Source of the DNA: Celeribacter sp. HF31
GTDB taxonomy: Bacteria > Pseudomonadota > Alphaproteobacteria > Rhodobacterales > Rhodobacteraceae
DNA length: 64,000 bases
NCBI RefSeq assembly: GCF_011806455.1
Contig: NZ_JAATOT010000001.1
Span: forward strand, 434,001-498,000
Reading direction: 5' to 3'
In this document: positions 55,371 to 64,000 of the stretch, in pieces
Layout of the letters: the number at the start of each line of letters is the position of its first letter
How positions within the stretch are numbered: position 1 is the first letter of the stretch
Notes under the pieces: generated by a model
What the model was told of the DNA's origin: nothing
The model's input: only the letters and a program-made list of their open reading frames with translations
Databases searched by the model: none
Position numbers and translations under genes: made by a program

Positions 55371-55402
55371 CCAAAGAAAAAGCGGACCCGAAGGCCCGCT
55401 TT
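55371..55402 (-). terminator. Intrinsic terminator of cobS
   Basis: On the minus strand AAAGCGGGCC-TTCG-GGTCCGCTTT followed by TTCTTT (arms 55402-55393 and 55388-55379, one G-T pair). It starts 22 bp after the cobS stop codon. Confidence 0.88.
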
Positions 55403-55424
55403 CAATCTCGAATTGATAGCGCGT

Positions 55425-56393
55425 TTAGCCCGCCACAGAGGCTGCCGACTCGGGCAGTTCCTCGTCAAAACACCGCTGATAGAATTCAGCCACGGTCTGG
55501 CGCTCCAATTCATCGCATTTGTTCAGGAACGTCAGGCGGAAGGCATAGCCGACATCGCGGAAAATCTCCGCGTTCTGCGCCCAGGTGATCACGGTCCGCG
55601 GGCTCATCACGGTTGAGAGATCGCCGTTCATGAAGGCGGTGCGGGTCAGATCCGCGACGGTCACCATCTGGCTGATCGTCTTGCGGCCTTTTTCCGTGTT
55701 GTAATGCGGCGCCTTCGACAGGACGATATTCGATTCCGCATCGTGGCTCAGATAGTTGAGCGTCGCGACGAGGCTCCAGCGGTCCATCTGTGCCTGGTTG
55801 ATCTGTTGCGTGCCGTGGTACAGGCCCGTCGTGTCGCCCAGACCCACGGTGTTGGCGGTGGCGAAGAGGCGGAAATAGGGGTTCGGCGTGATCACCTCGT
55901 TCTGGTCGAGAAGCGTCAGCTTGCCGTCCGCCTCCAACACGCGCTGGATCACGAACATCACGTCGGCGCGGCCCGCATCATATTCGTCGAACACGATGGC
56001 GCAGGGGTTGCGCAGCGCCCAGGGCAGGATGCCTTCCTGGAACACCGTGATCTGTTTGCCGTCCACGAGCTTGATCGCGTCTTTGCCGATCAGGTCGATC
56101 CGGCTGATGTGGCTGTCGAGGTTCACACGCACCGACGGCCAGTTGAGGCGCGCGGCCACCTGTTCGATGTGGGTGGATTTGCCCGTGCCGTGATAGCCCT
56201 GAACCATCACGCGACGATTGTGGCTAAAACCCGCGAGGATCGCCATCGTGGTGTCCGGGTCGAATTTATAGGTCGGGTCCAGCGCGGGCACACGGTCCGA
56301 GCCTTCGGCAAAGCCTTTCACCGTCATGTCGGTGTCGATGCCGAAAACATCGCGCACGGAAATGGTTTCGGTCGGTTTTGCGCTCGCGTCCAT
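55425..56393 (-). CDS. cobS: Cobaltochelatase subunit CobS
   Basis: AAA+ ATPase subunit of the aerobic cobaltochelatase, 322 residues from ATG 56393, the usual CobS length; the reading frame continues far upstream but that part is not CobS-like. Opening [17 protein letters not shown], Walker [20 protein letters not shown] (about 95), Walker [18 protein letters not shown] (about 165) and sensor-type [17 protein letters not shown]. CobS hexamers pair with CobT to power cobalt insertion. The gap to cobT contains an FMN reductase and two secreted proteins. It ends in a terminator, so cobT is probably expressed separately. Confidence 0.96.
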   Translation of the reverse strand: MDASAKPTETISVRDVFGIDTDMTVKGFAEGSDRVPALDPTYKFDPDTTMAILAGFSHNRRVMVQGYHGTGKSTHIEQVAARLNWPSVRVNLDSHISRIDLIGKDAIKLVDGKQITVFQEGILPWALRNPCAIVFDEYDAGRADVMFVIQRVLEADGKLTLLDQNEVITPNPYFRLFATANTVGLGDTTGLYHGTQQINQAQMDRWSLVATLNYLSHDAESNIVLSKAPHYNTEKGRKTISQMVTVADLTRTAFMNGDLSTVMSPRTVITWAQNAEIFRDVGYAFRLTFLNKCDELERQTVAEFYQRCFDEELPESAASVAG

Positions 56394-56621
56394 GATCTTG
56401 CCCGTTCTCTTGGAATTCGTCTCACCTGACTTCTTGCCCTGTCGCGCCGTCGGGTGCAAGGGGCAGTGCGCCGCAGAGGCCCGCATTCTCTGAGGGCGCC
56501 CTGTGCAAAGCCTCACGGCCCTGTGATCTGTTGTGATTGTCGCGCGGTGATCTGCCCTTGGATCCGTCCCGTAGCCTTTACAACCTCGACGCTGGGTCGG
56601 GGCATTTAAGGGAGACACCTC

Positions 56622-57182
56622 ATGAAACGCACGATTTTTGCCGCCGCCACCGCGACGCTTCTGGCCACCACCGCATTTGCGGACGATCACATGGCCAAGA
56701 ACCCGATGGTGGGCGGTGCCGAGATGTTCGCCGACAAAAATATCGTCGAAAACGCCGTGAATTCCGCCGACCACACCACGCTTGTGGCCGCCGTTCAGGC
56801 TGCGGGTCTTGTCGAGACGCTGTCGGGCGAGGGGCCGTTCACCGTCTTCGCGCCCTCGAACGAGGCCTTTGCCGCGCTGCCCGAGGGCACGGTCGAGACC
56901 CTCCTTGAGCCTGCAAACAAGGATCAGTTGACCAAAATCCTGACCTGCCACGTGGTCGCCGCTGACGTGATGTCCGAGGCGCTTGTCGGCATGATCGAAG
57001 ACGACGGCGGCGTGCATGACGTGCCGACCGTGGGCGGTTGCACGCTCAAAGCCATGGTCAAAGACGGCATGGTGATGATCGAGGACGAACAGGGCAATGC
57101 TGCCACCGTCACCATCGCCGATGTGGACCAATCGAACGGCGTGATCCATGTGATCGACAAGGTGCTTTTGCCGGCCATGTAA
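56622..57182 (+). CDS. Fasciclin (FAS1) domain secreted protein
   Basis: 186 residues. Signal peptide [20 protein letters not shown], then one FAS1 domain: [39 protein letters not shown] (H1 motif) and [13 protein letters not shown] (H2 motif with the YH-equivalent IH). Two cysteines (in LTCHVVAAD and GGCTLKA) might pair. FAS1 proteins act in adhesion or surface binding; the bacterial single-domain forms have no firm function. GGGAGACACCTC gives a strong ribosome site. A terminator follows 21 bp after the stop. Confidence 0.93.
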   Translation: MKRTIFAAATATLLATTAFADDHMAKNPMVGGAEMFADKNIVENAVNSADHTTLVAAVQAAGLVETLSGEGPFTVFAPSNEAFAALPEGTVETLLEPANKDQLTKILTCHVVAADVMSEALVGMIEDDGGVHDVPTVGGCTLKAMVKDGMVMIEDEQGNAATVTIADVDQSNGVIHVIDKVLLPAM

Positions 57183-57203
57183 TCTGTCGCGGTTCATGCG
57201 GAG

Positions 57204-57242
57204 GCGGGGTGTGTGCGATATGCGCGCGCGCCCCGCTTTTTT
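57204..57242 (+). terminator. Intrinsic terminator of the fasciclin gene
   Basis: GCGGGG / CCCCGC outer stem (57204-57209 with 57231-57236), a GC-rich partly paired interior, then six T residues. Confidence 0.75.
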
Positions 57243-57318
57243 ATGCGGTTCGGGTTGGCCTTCTGATCGGTTCGTGCCTAGATACGGTCCAATGTAGTTT
57301 TTCTGTGGGGACAATGAG

Positions 57319-58296
57319 ATGAGCGGTCTTCTGGCGCTTTTGGACGATGTCGCGGGGATCGCGAAAGTGGCGGCGGCCAATGTGGACGATGTCGCGGCAC
57401 AGGCGGCGAAAGCCTCCGCCAAGGCCGCAGGTGCCGTGATTGACGACGCCGCCGTGACGCCGAAATATGTCCATGGCTTTGCCCCCGCGCGCGAATTGCC
57501 CATTGTCGGCAAGATCGCGCTTGGCTCGATCCGCAACAAATTGGTGATCCTTCTGCCGCTGGCGCTCCTCCTGTCGAGCTTTGCGCCTTGGCTGATCATG
57601 CCGCTCTTGATGCTGGGGGGCTCCTATCTTTGCTTCGAGGGCGCCGAGAAAGTCTATCACCTGTTCAAACCCCACGCGCCCCATGCCGATGGTCAGCCCG
57701 CACAGGGCGACCCCACCCATCTCGAAGAGCAAAAGGTCTCCGGCGCGGTGAAAACCGATTTCATCCTCTCCGCCGAGATCATGACGATCATTCTCTCCGC
57801 ACTCGATCCGGGGCTGTCGATCTGGTTCGAGGCGGGCGCATTGGCGCTCGCGGGCATTCTGATCACCGTGGTTGTCTATGGCAGTGTCGCGTTGATCGTC
57901 AAAGCCGATGATTTCGGGCTTTGGCTGGCACGTGTCGGACGGCTCTCGGCCACCCGTACTCTGGGGCGTGGCATTGTGAAATTCATGCCGTTCCTGATGA
58001 AGCTTCTGATGATCGTCGGCACGGCGGCGATGATCTGGGTCGGCGGCTCTATCGTGATCCACGGGCTGCACGAGTTGGGCCTGCACCATCCCTATGAGGA
58101 CATCCACCATATCGCCGAACTGGCGGCGCATGCGCTCAAAGGTGCGGCGGAGTTCGTCACCTGGTTCGTTACCGCCTTCTTCGATGGTATTTTCGGCCTG
58201 ATCTACGGGTTGATCCTGATCCCCATCGTGGCCAAGGTGATCAATCCACTGATCCGTGCCCTGCGTGGCAAAAAAGCAGACGGGGCAGCTCATTGA
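57319..58296 (+). CDS. DUF808 (YedI-like) membrane protein
   Basis: 325 residues. N-terminal amphipathic stretch [20 protein letters not shown] with Ala-rich helices ([19 protein letters not shown]), then [20 protein letters not shown] and [16 protein letters not shown], the segments by which DUF808 is recognised. Four to six membrane spans are likely. E. coli YedI belongs here; the biochemical role is not established. The next gene is convergent, 12 bp away. Confidence 0.88.
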   Translation: MSGLLALLDDVAGIAKVAAANVDDVAAQAAKASAKAAGAVIDDAAVTPKYVHGFAPARELPIVGKIALGSIRNKLVILLPLALLLSSFAPWLIMPLLMLGGSYLCFEGAEKVYHLFKPHAPHADGQPAQGDPTHLEEQKVSGAVKTDFILSAEIMTIILSALDPGLSIWFEAGALALAGILITVVVYGSVALIVKADDFGLWLARVGRLSATRTLGRGIVKFMPFLMKLLMIVGTAAMIWVGGSIVIHGLHELGLHHPYEDIHHIAELAAHALKGAAEFVTWFVTAFFDGIFGLIYGLILIPIVAKVINPLIRALRGKKADGAAH

Positions 58297-58308
58297 GCCT
58301 AATCGGTT

Positions 58309-58851
58309 TTACTCCTGGGCCCGTGGCTTTCTGCGTGCGCCTTGGACGGAGTGCGGTACCGGGCGATTTTGCGACTGCGCCTGTTTTTGGACGTGACAGG
58401 TCAGCCGGGCAAAGATCGCCGTCATGATGCTGCCCGTGACCCAAACCAGTGCGGCTATGGGGTGTGAGACCAACTCCATGGGCACAAGCAAGGTGGCAGA
58501 GGCAAAGGTCAACGGCAAATAGATCAGGCTCAAAAACCTGTCCCCGTAGAACAGCACATTCGCCAGATGTGTCACGGTCAAGGCAAGACCTGCGGCCAAA
58601 AGCGACGTGACGGCAGCCGCCCAGAGCACATTCATCGGGCCAGATGCCCAAAACCTGCGCAGGCGCACGCCGATGACCATAGCCGACAGAACCGCCACCG
58701 AGGTCAGCAGCGATGCGGAATTCAATCCGAATTCTGCGACGAAATGCGGATGGCTCGACAGCAGCATGCAGGTTGTGCTGGTCCACAGAAAGGACAAATG
58801 GAAGGCGATGTTCCACATGCGATATGACATTTTCATGGTTCGACCCTGCAT
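58309..58851 (-). CDS. Predicted membrane protein, unrecognised
   Basis: 180 residues from ATG 58851; an ATG at 58836 is also possible. Four to five hydrophobic segments (IAFHLSFLWTSTTCMLL, LTSVAVLSAMVIGV, VLWAAAVTSLLAAGLALTV, FLSLIYLPLTFASATLL, AALVWVTGSIMTAIFA) and a basic C-terminal tail with QGARRKPRAQE. No conserved motif is known to me. Its high proportion of membrane segments and its compact intergenic borders support it being a real gene. Confidence 0.6.
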   Translation of the reverse strand: MQGRTMKMSYRMWNIAFHLSFLWTSTTCMLLSSHPHFVAEFGLNSASLLTSVAVLSAMVIGVRLRRFWASGPMNVLWAAAVTSLLAAGLALTVTHLANVLFYGDRFLSLIYLPLTFASATLLVPMELVSHPIAALVWVTGSIMTAIFARLTCHVQKQAQSQNRPVPHSVQGARRKPRAQE

Positions 58852-58923
58852 GGCGCCAGATGAAGAGGCCTTATTTTACACGCGCTAAGCTTGCCACCGG
58901 GTTAAATCCGATCCGCGGACACT

Positions 58924-58953
58924 AAAAAAACCGCCCGGTTGGGGGCGGTTTTT
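58924..58953 (-). terminator. Terminator of the J-domain gene (works in both directions)
   Basis: AAAAACCGCCC / GGGCGGTTTTT (58926-58936 with 58943-58953) with six-base loop and A-run/T-run on the two sides; it lies 22 bp past the stop of the leftward J-domain gene. Confidence 0.88.
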
Positions 58954-58975
58954 AAAGGCGATGCGTGCCGATGGA

Positions 58976-59611
58976 TCACTTGAACCAGCGGCTTTCCTTG
59001 AGCTGGTCCCAGGCCCAGACCACCTGTTGCAACTGCTCCTCTTGCGAACGGTCGCCGCCGTTCACGTCGGGGTGCAGCACCTTGATCAGGGCGCGATATT
59101 GTTTCTTGATCTCGGCCTTGGTCCAATGGTCCTTGGCCTCCAGAATCTCGATCGCCTGACGCTCCACCGGCGGCAATTTGCGGGTCGGCGCCGAAGGGTC
59201 CGATTTGCCCGGATTGCGCGTGGCGTTTTCGCCCAGAACCTCATGGGCATCGTCGATGCCGAGGCGTTCCCAGGCGCGCTGTTCGACCGATTTCTTGCCA
59301 AAGGGCTTGGTCGGGCGGTCGCCGGTCTGGGACGATTTATGGGCCGCATCCATCTCGGCCTCGGTCGCATTGGTGAAGAAATTCCACTGCAGATTATATT
59401 CGCGCACATGTTCCTTGCAGAACCATTTGTACTCGTCGAGGTGATCCGGGGAGCGCGGCGCACGATACTGGCCCGCTTCCTCACAGCCCTCCCATTCGCA
59501 TTTGCGTTTGGAGGTTTCGAACGCGCCGGACATGCCTCTGCGGCCGCCGCGTTTGTTCTTTTTCGCGGAAGATACCGACATATCAAAACCGAAGGGGTCT
59601 TTTTTATCCAT
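58976..59611 (-). CDS. J-domain (DnaJ-like) protein
   Basis: 211 residues from ATG 59611 (AGGTTGAGG ahead). The N-terminal half has a CxxxGC...C pattern (CEWEGCEEAGQYRAP and WFCKEHVREYN) that may bind zinc, and a linker. The J-domain is at the C-terminus (about 150-211): AIEILEAKDHWTKAEIKKQY, then LIKVLHPDVNGGDRS with the obligatory HPD. It should stimulate an Hsp70 (DnaK-type) ATPase. A C-terminal J-domain of this sort near cobS and bolA is common in Rhodobacterales. Divergent from bolA. Confidence 0.9.
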   Translation of the reverse strand: MDKKDPFGFDMSVSSAKKNKRGGRRGMSGAFETSKRKCEWEGCEEAGQYRAPRSPDHLDEYKWFCKEHVREYNLQWNFFTNATEAEMDAAHKSSQTGDRPTKPFGKKSVEQRAWERLGIDDAHEVLGENATRNPGKSDPSAPTRKLPPVERQAIEILEAKDHWTKAEIKKQYRALIKVLHPDVNGGDRSQEEQLQQVVWAWDQLKESRWFK

Positions 59612-59680
59612 CTGCCTCAACCTTTTCGACTCGGACGCAAGACTTTAGATGAGAACGACAAAATGGAAAAGGGGCCGATG

Positions 59681-59938
59681 ATGACAATTGCCGATCAAAT
59701 CCGTGAACGTTTGCAAAATGCCTTTGCGCCCAGTGAATTGCTGGTCGTGGATGACAGCGCTGCGCACGCGGGACATGCGGGCACCGAAGGCGCCTCGGGC
59801 GAGACGCATTTCAACGTGCTGATCCGCAGCACAGCCTTCGAAGGCCAGTCCCGGGTCGCGCGCCACCGCATGGTGCACAAAGCCTTAGGCGATCTGGTGC
59901 CCCGCATTCACGCGCTGGCGCTTGATCTGGATGTCTAA
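59681..59938 (+). CDS. bolA: BolA family protein
   Basis: 85 residues from ATG 59681, six bases after AAGGGG; ATGs at 59663 and 59678 are alternatives. BolA fold with ELLVVDDSAAHAGHAG (His-containing loop) and the invariant HFNVLIRSTAFEGQSRVARH, RMVHKALGDL. BolA proteins with monothiol glutaredoxins carry [2Fe-2S] clusters and in E. coli affect cell shape and stress. It is divergent from the J-domain gene and convergent, through repeat copy C, with a DUF4177 gene. Confidence 0.93.
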   Translation: MTIADQIRERLQNAFAPSELLVVDDSAAHAGHAGTEGASGETHFNVLIRSTAFEGQSRVARHRMVHKALGDLVPRIHALALDLDV

Positions 59939-59948
59939 GCGCAGGGCT

Positions 59949-60063
59949 TAAAGCGTTTTTCGTTTAATCTGAATTAGATTGAGCGAAAAACGTTGCCACA
60001 CTGAATTGATATTGCTGCGTTTCTCAAAAAATGAGTGTCTCAAGTTTTTTGAGAAACGCTTTA
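59949..60063 (+). repeat. Two-hairpin interspersed repeat, copy C (115 bp)
   Basis: Same orientation as copy B, with about eight differences from copies A and B. Two of these are compensatory (GTTTTTC to GTTTCTC on one arm, GAAAAAC to GAGAAAC on the other), so the second hairpin is maintained. It starts 11 bp after the bolA stop and its last TTA is the stop codon of the leftward DUF4177 gene, as in copy A. Confidence 0.92.
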
Positions 60064-60489
60064 AGACTCGCGGTCTTCGGCGATTTCCTCGGCCACATCG
60101 GGCGCGACTTTGCGGGCCTCGGCGCCTGCGCCTTTCTCGGGCTTCGCGGGGAAGGGCACGGACGGCGGCGGCGTGTCACGATCTGCGGCCAGCGACTTGC
60201 GCGCAGGTGCGGCCTCGACCACGGCTTCAAGGGTAGACGCCATCTCGGAGGCCTCTCCAAGCTCGCGGCGAAACACCAGAACCGTATGATAGTTCACGGT
60301 TTTCGACGTGATCCCGGCGCGTTCTTCCATCGGCACCAGATCGGCGCGCAGATACTCCCAGCCCTCGCGGCCCTTTTCGTTCAACAGGCTCTGCATCGCC
60401 TGCGCGATCCGGGCTTCGGGCGTTTTCGCGCCCTTGGATTTCTCGCCTTTGCGCGGGGCGGGCAGGGTCAGGTATTCGTAACGGGGCAT
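60061..60489 (-). CDS. DUF4177-type protein 1
   Basis: 142 residues from ATG 60489 (GGAG ten bases ahead). The N-terminal 75 residues are a DUF4177-like fold: RYEYLTLPAPRKGEK, EKGREGWEYLRADLVP and TVLVFRREL. The rest is a low-complexity Ala/Pro/Glu tail, likely disordered. Its stop codon is the end of repeat copy C, so the tail length may have changed on insertion of the repeat. Function unknown. Confidence 0.8.
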   Translation of the reverse strand: MPRYEYLTLPAPRKGEKSKGAKTPEARIAQAMQSLLNEKGREGWEYLRADLVPMEERAGITSKTVNYHTVLVFRRELGEASEMASTLEAVVEAAPARKSLAADRDTPPPSVPFPAKPEKGAGAEARKVAPDVAEEIAEDRES

Positions 60490-60584
60490 TCGAGCGTCTC
60501 CTTGTTGCCCCCGGTGTAGCCGATCTTCTGAGGGGGTCAAGTGCGCAGGAATCACATGCGCATGGAACCGCAAACCTGTCCCGA

Positions 60585-60851
60585 TCAGGGCGTGGCGAAG
60601 GTGCCGTATTCCGGCTTGTCGCCCGCGAAGACTCCAAAGTCGCTTTCGCGGCGGAAAATCAGCACGGCTTGTTTGCCTTCGACGCCGTTCAGGGTGAACT
60701 CGTCCGAGCGCAGATAGGTCCAGCCGTCGCCGGCCATCGCGTTCAAGCGCACGGTGACGGCATCGGCGAGCCGGGCCTGTGGTGTTTGCGCGGCGGAACT
60801 GGCTTCGCCCTCATGGGGGGCGGGAATGGCGATATATTCGTAATGGGACAT
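60585..60851 (-). CDS. DUF4177-type protein 2
   Basis: 88 residues. It matches the first half of the preceding protein: HYEYIAIPAPHEGEA, GDGWTYLRSDEFTL and AVLIFRRES, so the two are tandem duplicates. No tail is present here. The start ATG follows GGAGATCGCC. Function unknown; the W-x-Y/Y-L core typical of DUF4177 is visible. Confidence 0.82.
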   Translation of the reverse strand: MSHYEYIAIPAPHEGEASSAAQTPQARLADAVTVRLNAMAGDGWTYLRSDEFTLNGVEGKQAVLIFRRESDFGVFAGDKPEYGTFATP

Positions 60852-60909
60852 GGCGATCTCCTTCCTGTCATAGCCTTACGCGAGAGGGCTTAACGGAGGA
60901 TTGACGCCA

Positions 60910-61395
60910 TCAGGCGGCCTTGTTCGCCAGAGAAATCGCACGTCCGGCCTGTGCAGGACGGGGCAGAGCAGAATGCGCCTGTTTCAGCGCCGCGAGATTT
61001 TCCGCGATCTCCGGCGGAAAGGGCACGACGCGCGGCCCCGACATGTCGATATGCAGGAGCAATTCCTCGGCAGTCGCTGCGATCCAGCCGTCTTCGTGAT
61101 GGATCTCATGGAACAGCACCATGCGCTTCGCGTCAAAGTCCAAAAGCTGCGTCTGAACCCGCACCCGGTCGCCCAGTTTCAGCTCGCGCTTGTAACAGAT
61201 GTGCACCTCGGCGGTGTAGCTGGTGTGCGCTTGGGTCTTGGCGTAGGTCTCGCCCAGCCCGAGGAGCGGGTACATCTGATCGCCGCCCAAATCCATGATC
61301 ACGGCGTAATAGGCCATATTGATATGGCCGTTGTAATCCACCCAGTCGGGGCGGACATCGATCAGTGTGGAGATATGCGGCGTAGGAAAGGTCAT
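60910..61395 (-). CDS. Hotdog-fold acyl-CoA thioesterase
   Basis: 161 residues, 4HBT-type single hotdog domain. VRPDWVDYNGHINMAYYAVIMD carries the catalytic-site Asp and Asn of this subgroup, followed by YTAEVHICYKRELKLGDRV and VLFHEIHHEDGWIAATAEELLLHID (in parts). The sequence resembles betainyl- or dehydrocarnitine-CoA thioesterase relatives, but the substrate cannot be assigned. Located 46 bp past the gatB terminator hairpin. Confidence 0.87.
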   Translation of the reverse strand: MTFPTPHISTLIDVRPDWVDYNGHINMAYYAVIMDLGGDQMYPLLGLGETYAKTQAHTSYTAEVHICYKRELKLGDRVRVQTQLLDFDAKRMVLFHEIHHEDGWIAATAEELLLHIDMSGPRVVPFPPEIAENLAALKQAHSALPRPAQAGRAISLANKAA

Positions 61396-61412
61396 TCTCT
61401 GCTCCTGACATG

Positions 61413-61439
61413 AAAAAGCCGCCCCAAAAAGGACGGCTT
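61413..61439 (-). terminator. Intrinsic terminator of gatB
   Basis: On the minus strand AAGCCG / CGGCTT (61439-61434 with 61421-61416), a 12-base loop and five T residues, 18 bp past the gatB stop. Confidence 0.7.
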
Positions 61440-61457
61440 GCTCAGTTTGGGCACGGC

Positions 61458-62975
61458 TCAGAGGCCGAGCTTGGATTTGACCAGCGCGTCCACCGCTTTC
61501 GGGTTGGCCTTGCCGCCGGTGGCTTTCATCACCTGACCGACGAACCAGCCCGCGAGTTTCGGGTTGGCTTTGGCTTTCTCGACCTGCGCCGGGTTGGCGG
61601 CGATGATCTCATCCACGGCGGCCTCGATGGCGCCCGTATCGGTCACCTGTTTCATGCCGCGCGCTTCGACGATCTCGGCGGGGTTGCCGCCCTCGGTGTA
61701 GACGATCTCGAAGAGGTCTTTGGCGATCTTGCCGGAGATTGTGTCCGCCTTGATCAGCTTGACGATCTCGCCGAGTTGCTCCGGGCTGACCGGGCTTTCC
61801 GCGATGTCGGTGTCGTCCTTTTTCAGACGGCCGAACAGTTCGTTGATCACCCAGTTGGCCGAGAGCTTGCCGTCTTCGCCGACGGCCACGACTTTCTCGA
61901 AAAAGTCCGCATTCACCGTGTCGGCGGTCAAAACGCCCGCGTCATATTCCGACAGGCCGAAGTCTTTGACGAAACGCGCTTTTTTCTCGTCCGGCAGTTC
62001 CGGCAGGCTTTTCGCGATGTCGTCCACCCACTCTTGTTCGATCTCCAAGGGCAGAAGATCGGGGCAGGGGAAATAGCGGTAGTCGTGTGCTTCCTCTTTT
62101 GAGCGCATGGACCGGGTTTCGTTCTTGGCCGCATCATAGAGGCGGGTTTCCTGATCGACCGTGCCGCCGTCTTCGAGGATGGCGATCTGGCGGCGGGCCT
62201 CATAGTCGATGGCCATCTGGATAAACCGCGTGGAGTTCATGTTCTTGATCTCGCAACGGGTGCCCAAATGCGAGAAATCCTGCGTCTCCTGGTACTTCTC
62301 ATACTGACCCGGACGGCACACGGACACGTTCACGTCGGCGCGCAGGTTGCCGTTCTGCATGTTGCCGTCACAGGTGCCCAGATAGCGCAGGATCTGACGC
62401 AGTTTCAGGACGTAAGCGGCGGCCTCTTCCGGCCCGCGAATGTCGGGGCGCGAGACAATCTCCATCAGCGCCACACCGGTGCGGTTCAAATCGACGAAAG
62501 ACATGGTCGGGTCCATGTCGTGGATCGATTTGCCCGCGTCCTGTTCAAGGTGAATGCGCTCGATCCGCACCTTGCGGGCGATCCCGGGCTCCATATCGAC
62601 CAAAACCTCGCCTTCGCCCACGATCGGATGGTAAAGCTGCGAAATCTGATAGCCCTGCGGCAGGTCCGGGTAGAAATAGTTCTTGCGATCAAAGGCCGAA
62701 AACAGGTTGATGTCCGCCTTGAGACCTAGCCCCGTGCGCACCGCTTGCTCGACGCAATATTCGTTGATCACCGGCAACATGCCCGGCATCGCCGCATCCA
62801 CGAAGGACACGTTCGAGTTCGGCTCATTGCCGAATTGCGTGGAGGCGCCGGAGAACAGCTTGGCCTCGGAGGCGACCTGGGCGTGAATCTCCATCCCGAT
62901 GACGAGTTCCCAATCCTCTTTCGCACCGGCGATGGTCTTCACTTTCGGTGCGGCATATTCGAGATGGTCAAGCAT
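61458..62975 (-). CDS. gatB: Aspartyl/glutamyl-tRNA amidotransferase subunit B
   Basis: With GatA and GatC, converts misacylated Glu-tRNA(Gln) or Asp-tRNA(Asn) to the amidated form. 505 residues from ATG 62975 (GAGG ahead); the frame opens 60 bases further upstream but the family begins here. [24 protein letters not shown] is the GatB signature opening, then [52 protein letters not shown] and [23 protein letters not shown]. The last 150 residues are the helical GatB tail (YqeY-like) that contacts tRNA. gatA and gatC are not in the window. Confidence 0.96.
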   Translation of the reverse strand: MLDHLEYAAPKVKTIAGAKEDWELVIGMEIHAQVASEAKLFSGASTQFGNEPNSNVSFVDAAMPGMLPVINEYCVEQAVRTGLGLKADINLFSAFDRKNYFYPDLPQGYQISQLYHPIVGEGEVLVDMEPGIARKVRIERIHLEQDAGKSIHDMDPTMSFVDLNRTGVALMEIVSRPDIRGPEEAAAYVLKLRQILRYLGTCDGNMQNGNLRADVNVSVCRPGQYEKYQETQDFSHLGTRCEIKNMNSTRFIQMAIDYEARRQIAILEDGGTVDQETRLYDAAKNETRSMRSKEEAHDYRYFPCPDLLPLEIEQEWVDDIAKSLPELPDEKKARFVKDFGLSEYDAGVLTADTVNADFFEKVVAVGEDGKLSANWVINELFGRLKKDDTDIAESPVSPEQLGEIVKLIKADTISGKIAKDLFEIVYTEGGNPAEIVEARGMKQVTDTGAIEAAVDEIIAANPAQVEKAKANPKLAGWFVGQVMKATGGKANPKAVDALVKSKLGL

Positions 62976-63061
62976 GATTTGCGGTCCTCGATTGGCGTTT
63001 TCTAGCCTTCTAGGACAGGGCCGCGCGGGGGGCAAGAGGTCAAGCCGCGCAACCTTGCGGC

Positions 63062-64000
63062 TCAGACGGCGTCGGCCTCACGAATTTTGACGCCAGTGGA
63101 GGTGTAATGCACCTGTTTGCCGGTTTCGAGCACGTCCATCCACATGAGGCTCAACATGCCGCGTATGCTGCGCGCGTCCATATTTTCCCAAATCTCAGGC
63201 AGCACATAGAGCAGATCCTCTTTCAAGAGCGCTGGTACATAGGCGTCAATCGCAGTTCTGAGCGGCCCTGTCTCAGTGGTCTCTCTCACGGTCATCAGGC
63301 GATGCGCCATCAGGTTCACGGCCATTTGCGTGCCGGTGTAGGTGACAAAATCCTCGACAGCTTCGATGAACAGCTCGGGGTCGACTTTGGCCTGCGCCTC
63401 TTCGTCATATTCAAGGGCCGTCAAATAGGTCAGCGCATAAGCGCCCTTGCCGAAGAGAGGTTCGGTCTGTGCCGCCAGCGCACGCGCTGTGGCGTCGAGT
63501 TCTGGATAATCGCCGAACCACCGGGGCAAGAGCCGGAGGCCGTGCCGGGTATAAATGCGCGGGTTGGCGGGATCGAGCCGCTGGAGCGTTGTGAATTTGG
63601 CCCGGATTTCCTCTGCGCCATGGGGGCTTCCGATGCAGAGCTCGTAGTCGATATGGGCCAGAAGCGCGCTGTCGTACTCACGGGCGGGAAAGCGATGCAG
63701 GATTCGGTTGGCTTCTGAAAAATGCGCCAGAAACGCCTCGAGATTTTGCGGCTTGATCATGTCAAACGAGATTTCCCCGCGTGCGGCCCAACCGGCGGCG
63801 ACATGCGCCCGCGCGTAAAGCGCGGCCGCGATATAGTCGTCGGGCTGCGCCTCAAACCGGTCCCGATAGGGCTGCACATTGTCGCGCAAAGTGTCGAGGT
63901 TGATATCGAACCCGCCCTCATAGGCGGCGTCCCGCATGACGTCGAAGGGCTGAAACAGGTGATCCAACAAGGTTTGGTTGATCGCGTAGCCGGTCGGCGT
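63062..64000 (-). CDS. Unrecognised helical protein, 5' end outside window
   Basis: At least 312 codons; the frame is still open at base 64000, and the residues before the TTG at 63970 (GYAINQTL) look like coding sequence, so the real start lies beyond the window. The protein is helical and acidic with W/Y-rich turns ([55 protein letters not shown]). A TPR- or DUF4034-like solenoid is possible but I see no decisive motif. Stop is 86 bp from the gatB start on the same strand. Confidence 0.7.
   Translation of the reverse strand, partial: TPTGYAINQTLLDHLFQPFDVMRDAAYEGGFDINLDTLRDNVQPYRDRFEAQPDDYIAAALYARAHVAAGWAARGEISFDMIKPQNLEAFLAHFSEANRILHRFPAREYDSALLAHIDYELCIGSPHGAEEIRAKFTTLQRLDPANPRIYTRHGLRLLPRWFGDYPELDATARALAAQTEPLFGKGAYALTYLTALEYDEEAQAKVDPELFIEAVEDFVTYTGTQMAVNLMAHRLMTVRETTETGPLRTAIDAYVPALLKEDLLYVLPEIWENMDARSIRGMLSLMWMDVLETGKQVHYTSTGVKIREADAV

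Noticed and set aside
56394-57599. Upstream extension of the cobS frame as a larger fusion protein
   Set aside because: The extension runs antisense through the fasciclin gene and its composition is shadow-like; CobS proteins begin at the ATG 56393.

Overview
This 64 kb window is chromosomal DNA from a GC-rich alphaproteobacterium. It is almost certainly a member of the Rhodobacterales (Rhodobacter/roseobacter group). Supporting signs are the division and cell wall (dcw) cluster with two small DUF2484-type genes between murC and murB, a DUF1127 gene followed by an array of CCUCCUCCC-loop hairpins (the CcaF1/CcsR arrangement known from Rhodobacter sphaeroides), two Hint-domain proteins, aerobic cobaltochelatase genes cobS and cobT, and GatB. 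I saw no rRNA, tRNA, prophage, transposase or CRISPR array.

Layout. 1-9.8 kb: the 5' end of pyruvate carboxylase, a DHA2-type efflux pump with a divergent MarR regulator, a UvrD/PcrA helicase, a Hint-domain protein, the ccaF1-ccsR small RNA locus, the Fe-S carrier Mrp and a universal stress protein. 9.8-11.4 kb: a BCCT transporter. 11.4-12.1 kb: a long gene-free leader with a TGGGN direct-repeat array that looks like a MraZ operator. 12.1-21.3 kb: mraZ-rsmH-ftsL-ftsI-murE-murF-mraY-murD. 21.3-27.7 kb: six genes that interrupt the dcw order (topoisomerase IB, SLC13 transporter, AraC regulator, RTX-Hint protein, DUF4239 protein, L-lactate dehydrogenase). 28.0-45.6 kb: ftsW-murG-murC, an APC permease, two small membrane proteins, an AT-richer DUF6161-type gene, then murB-ddl-ftsQ-ftsA-ftsZ-lpxC-bamD-recN. 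45.8-64 kb: D-lactate dehydrogenase, ClC channel, DUF427, aminopeptidase P, cobT, an FMN reductase, two paralogous secreted proteins, cobS, a fasciclin protein, DUF808, a J-domain protein, BolA, two DUF4177 proteins, a thioesterase, gatB and a gene truncated by the window end.

The core is a near-complete pathway for making lipid II (murE, murF, mraY, murD, murG, murC, murB, ddl) and inserting it at the septum (ftsL, ftsI, ftsW, ftsQ, ftsA, ftsZ). It runs on into outer-membrane biogenesis (lpxC, bamD). Many genes overlap as ATGA or TGATG. The cluster is nevertheless divided by an intrinsic terminator between mraY and murD, a 6.7 kb insertion between murD and ftsW, and hairpin-bearing gaps before ddl and ftsZ.

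The least ordinary signals are RNA-level and repeat-level. They are: eight hairpins with different stems but the same UCCUCCUCCCU loop behind ccaF1; the same nine-base motif in a hairpin loop in the leader of an FMN reductase 46 kb away; a 114-115 bp two-hairpin repeat found three times, each time between two convergent genes; and a distal MraZ-type operator about 0.55 kb ahead of mraZ.
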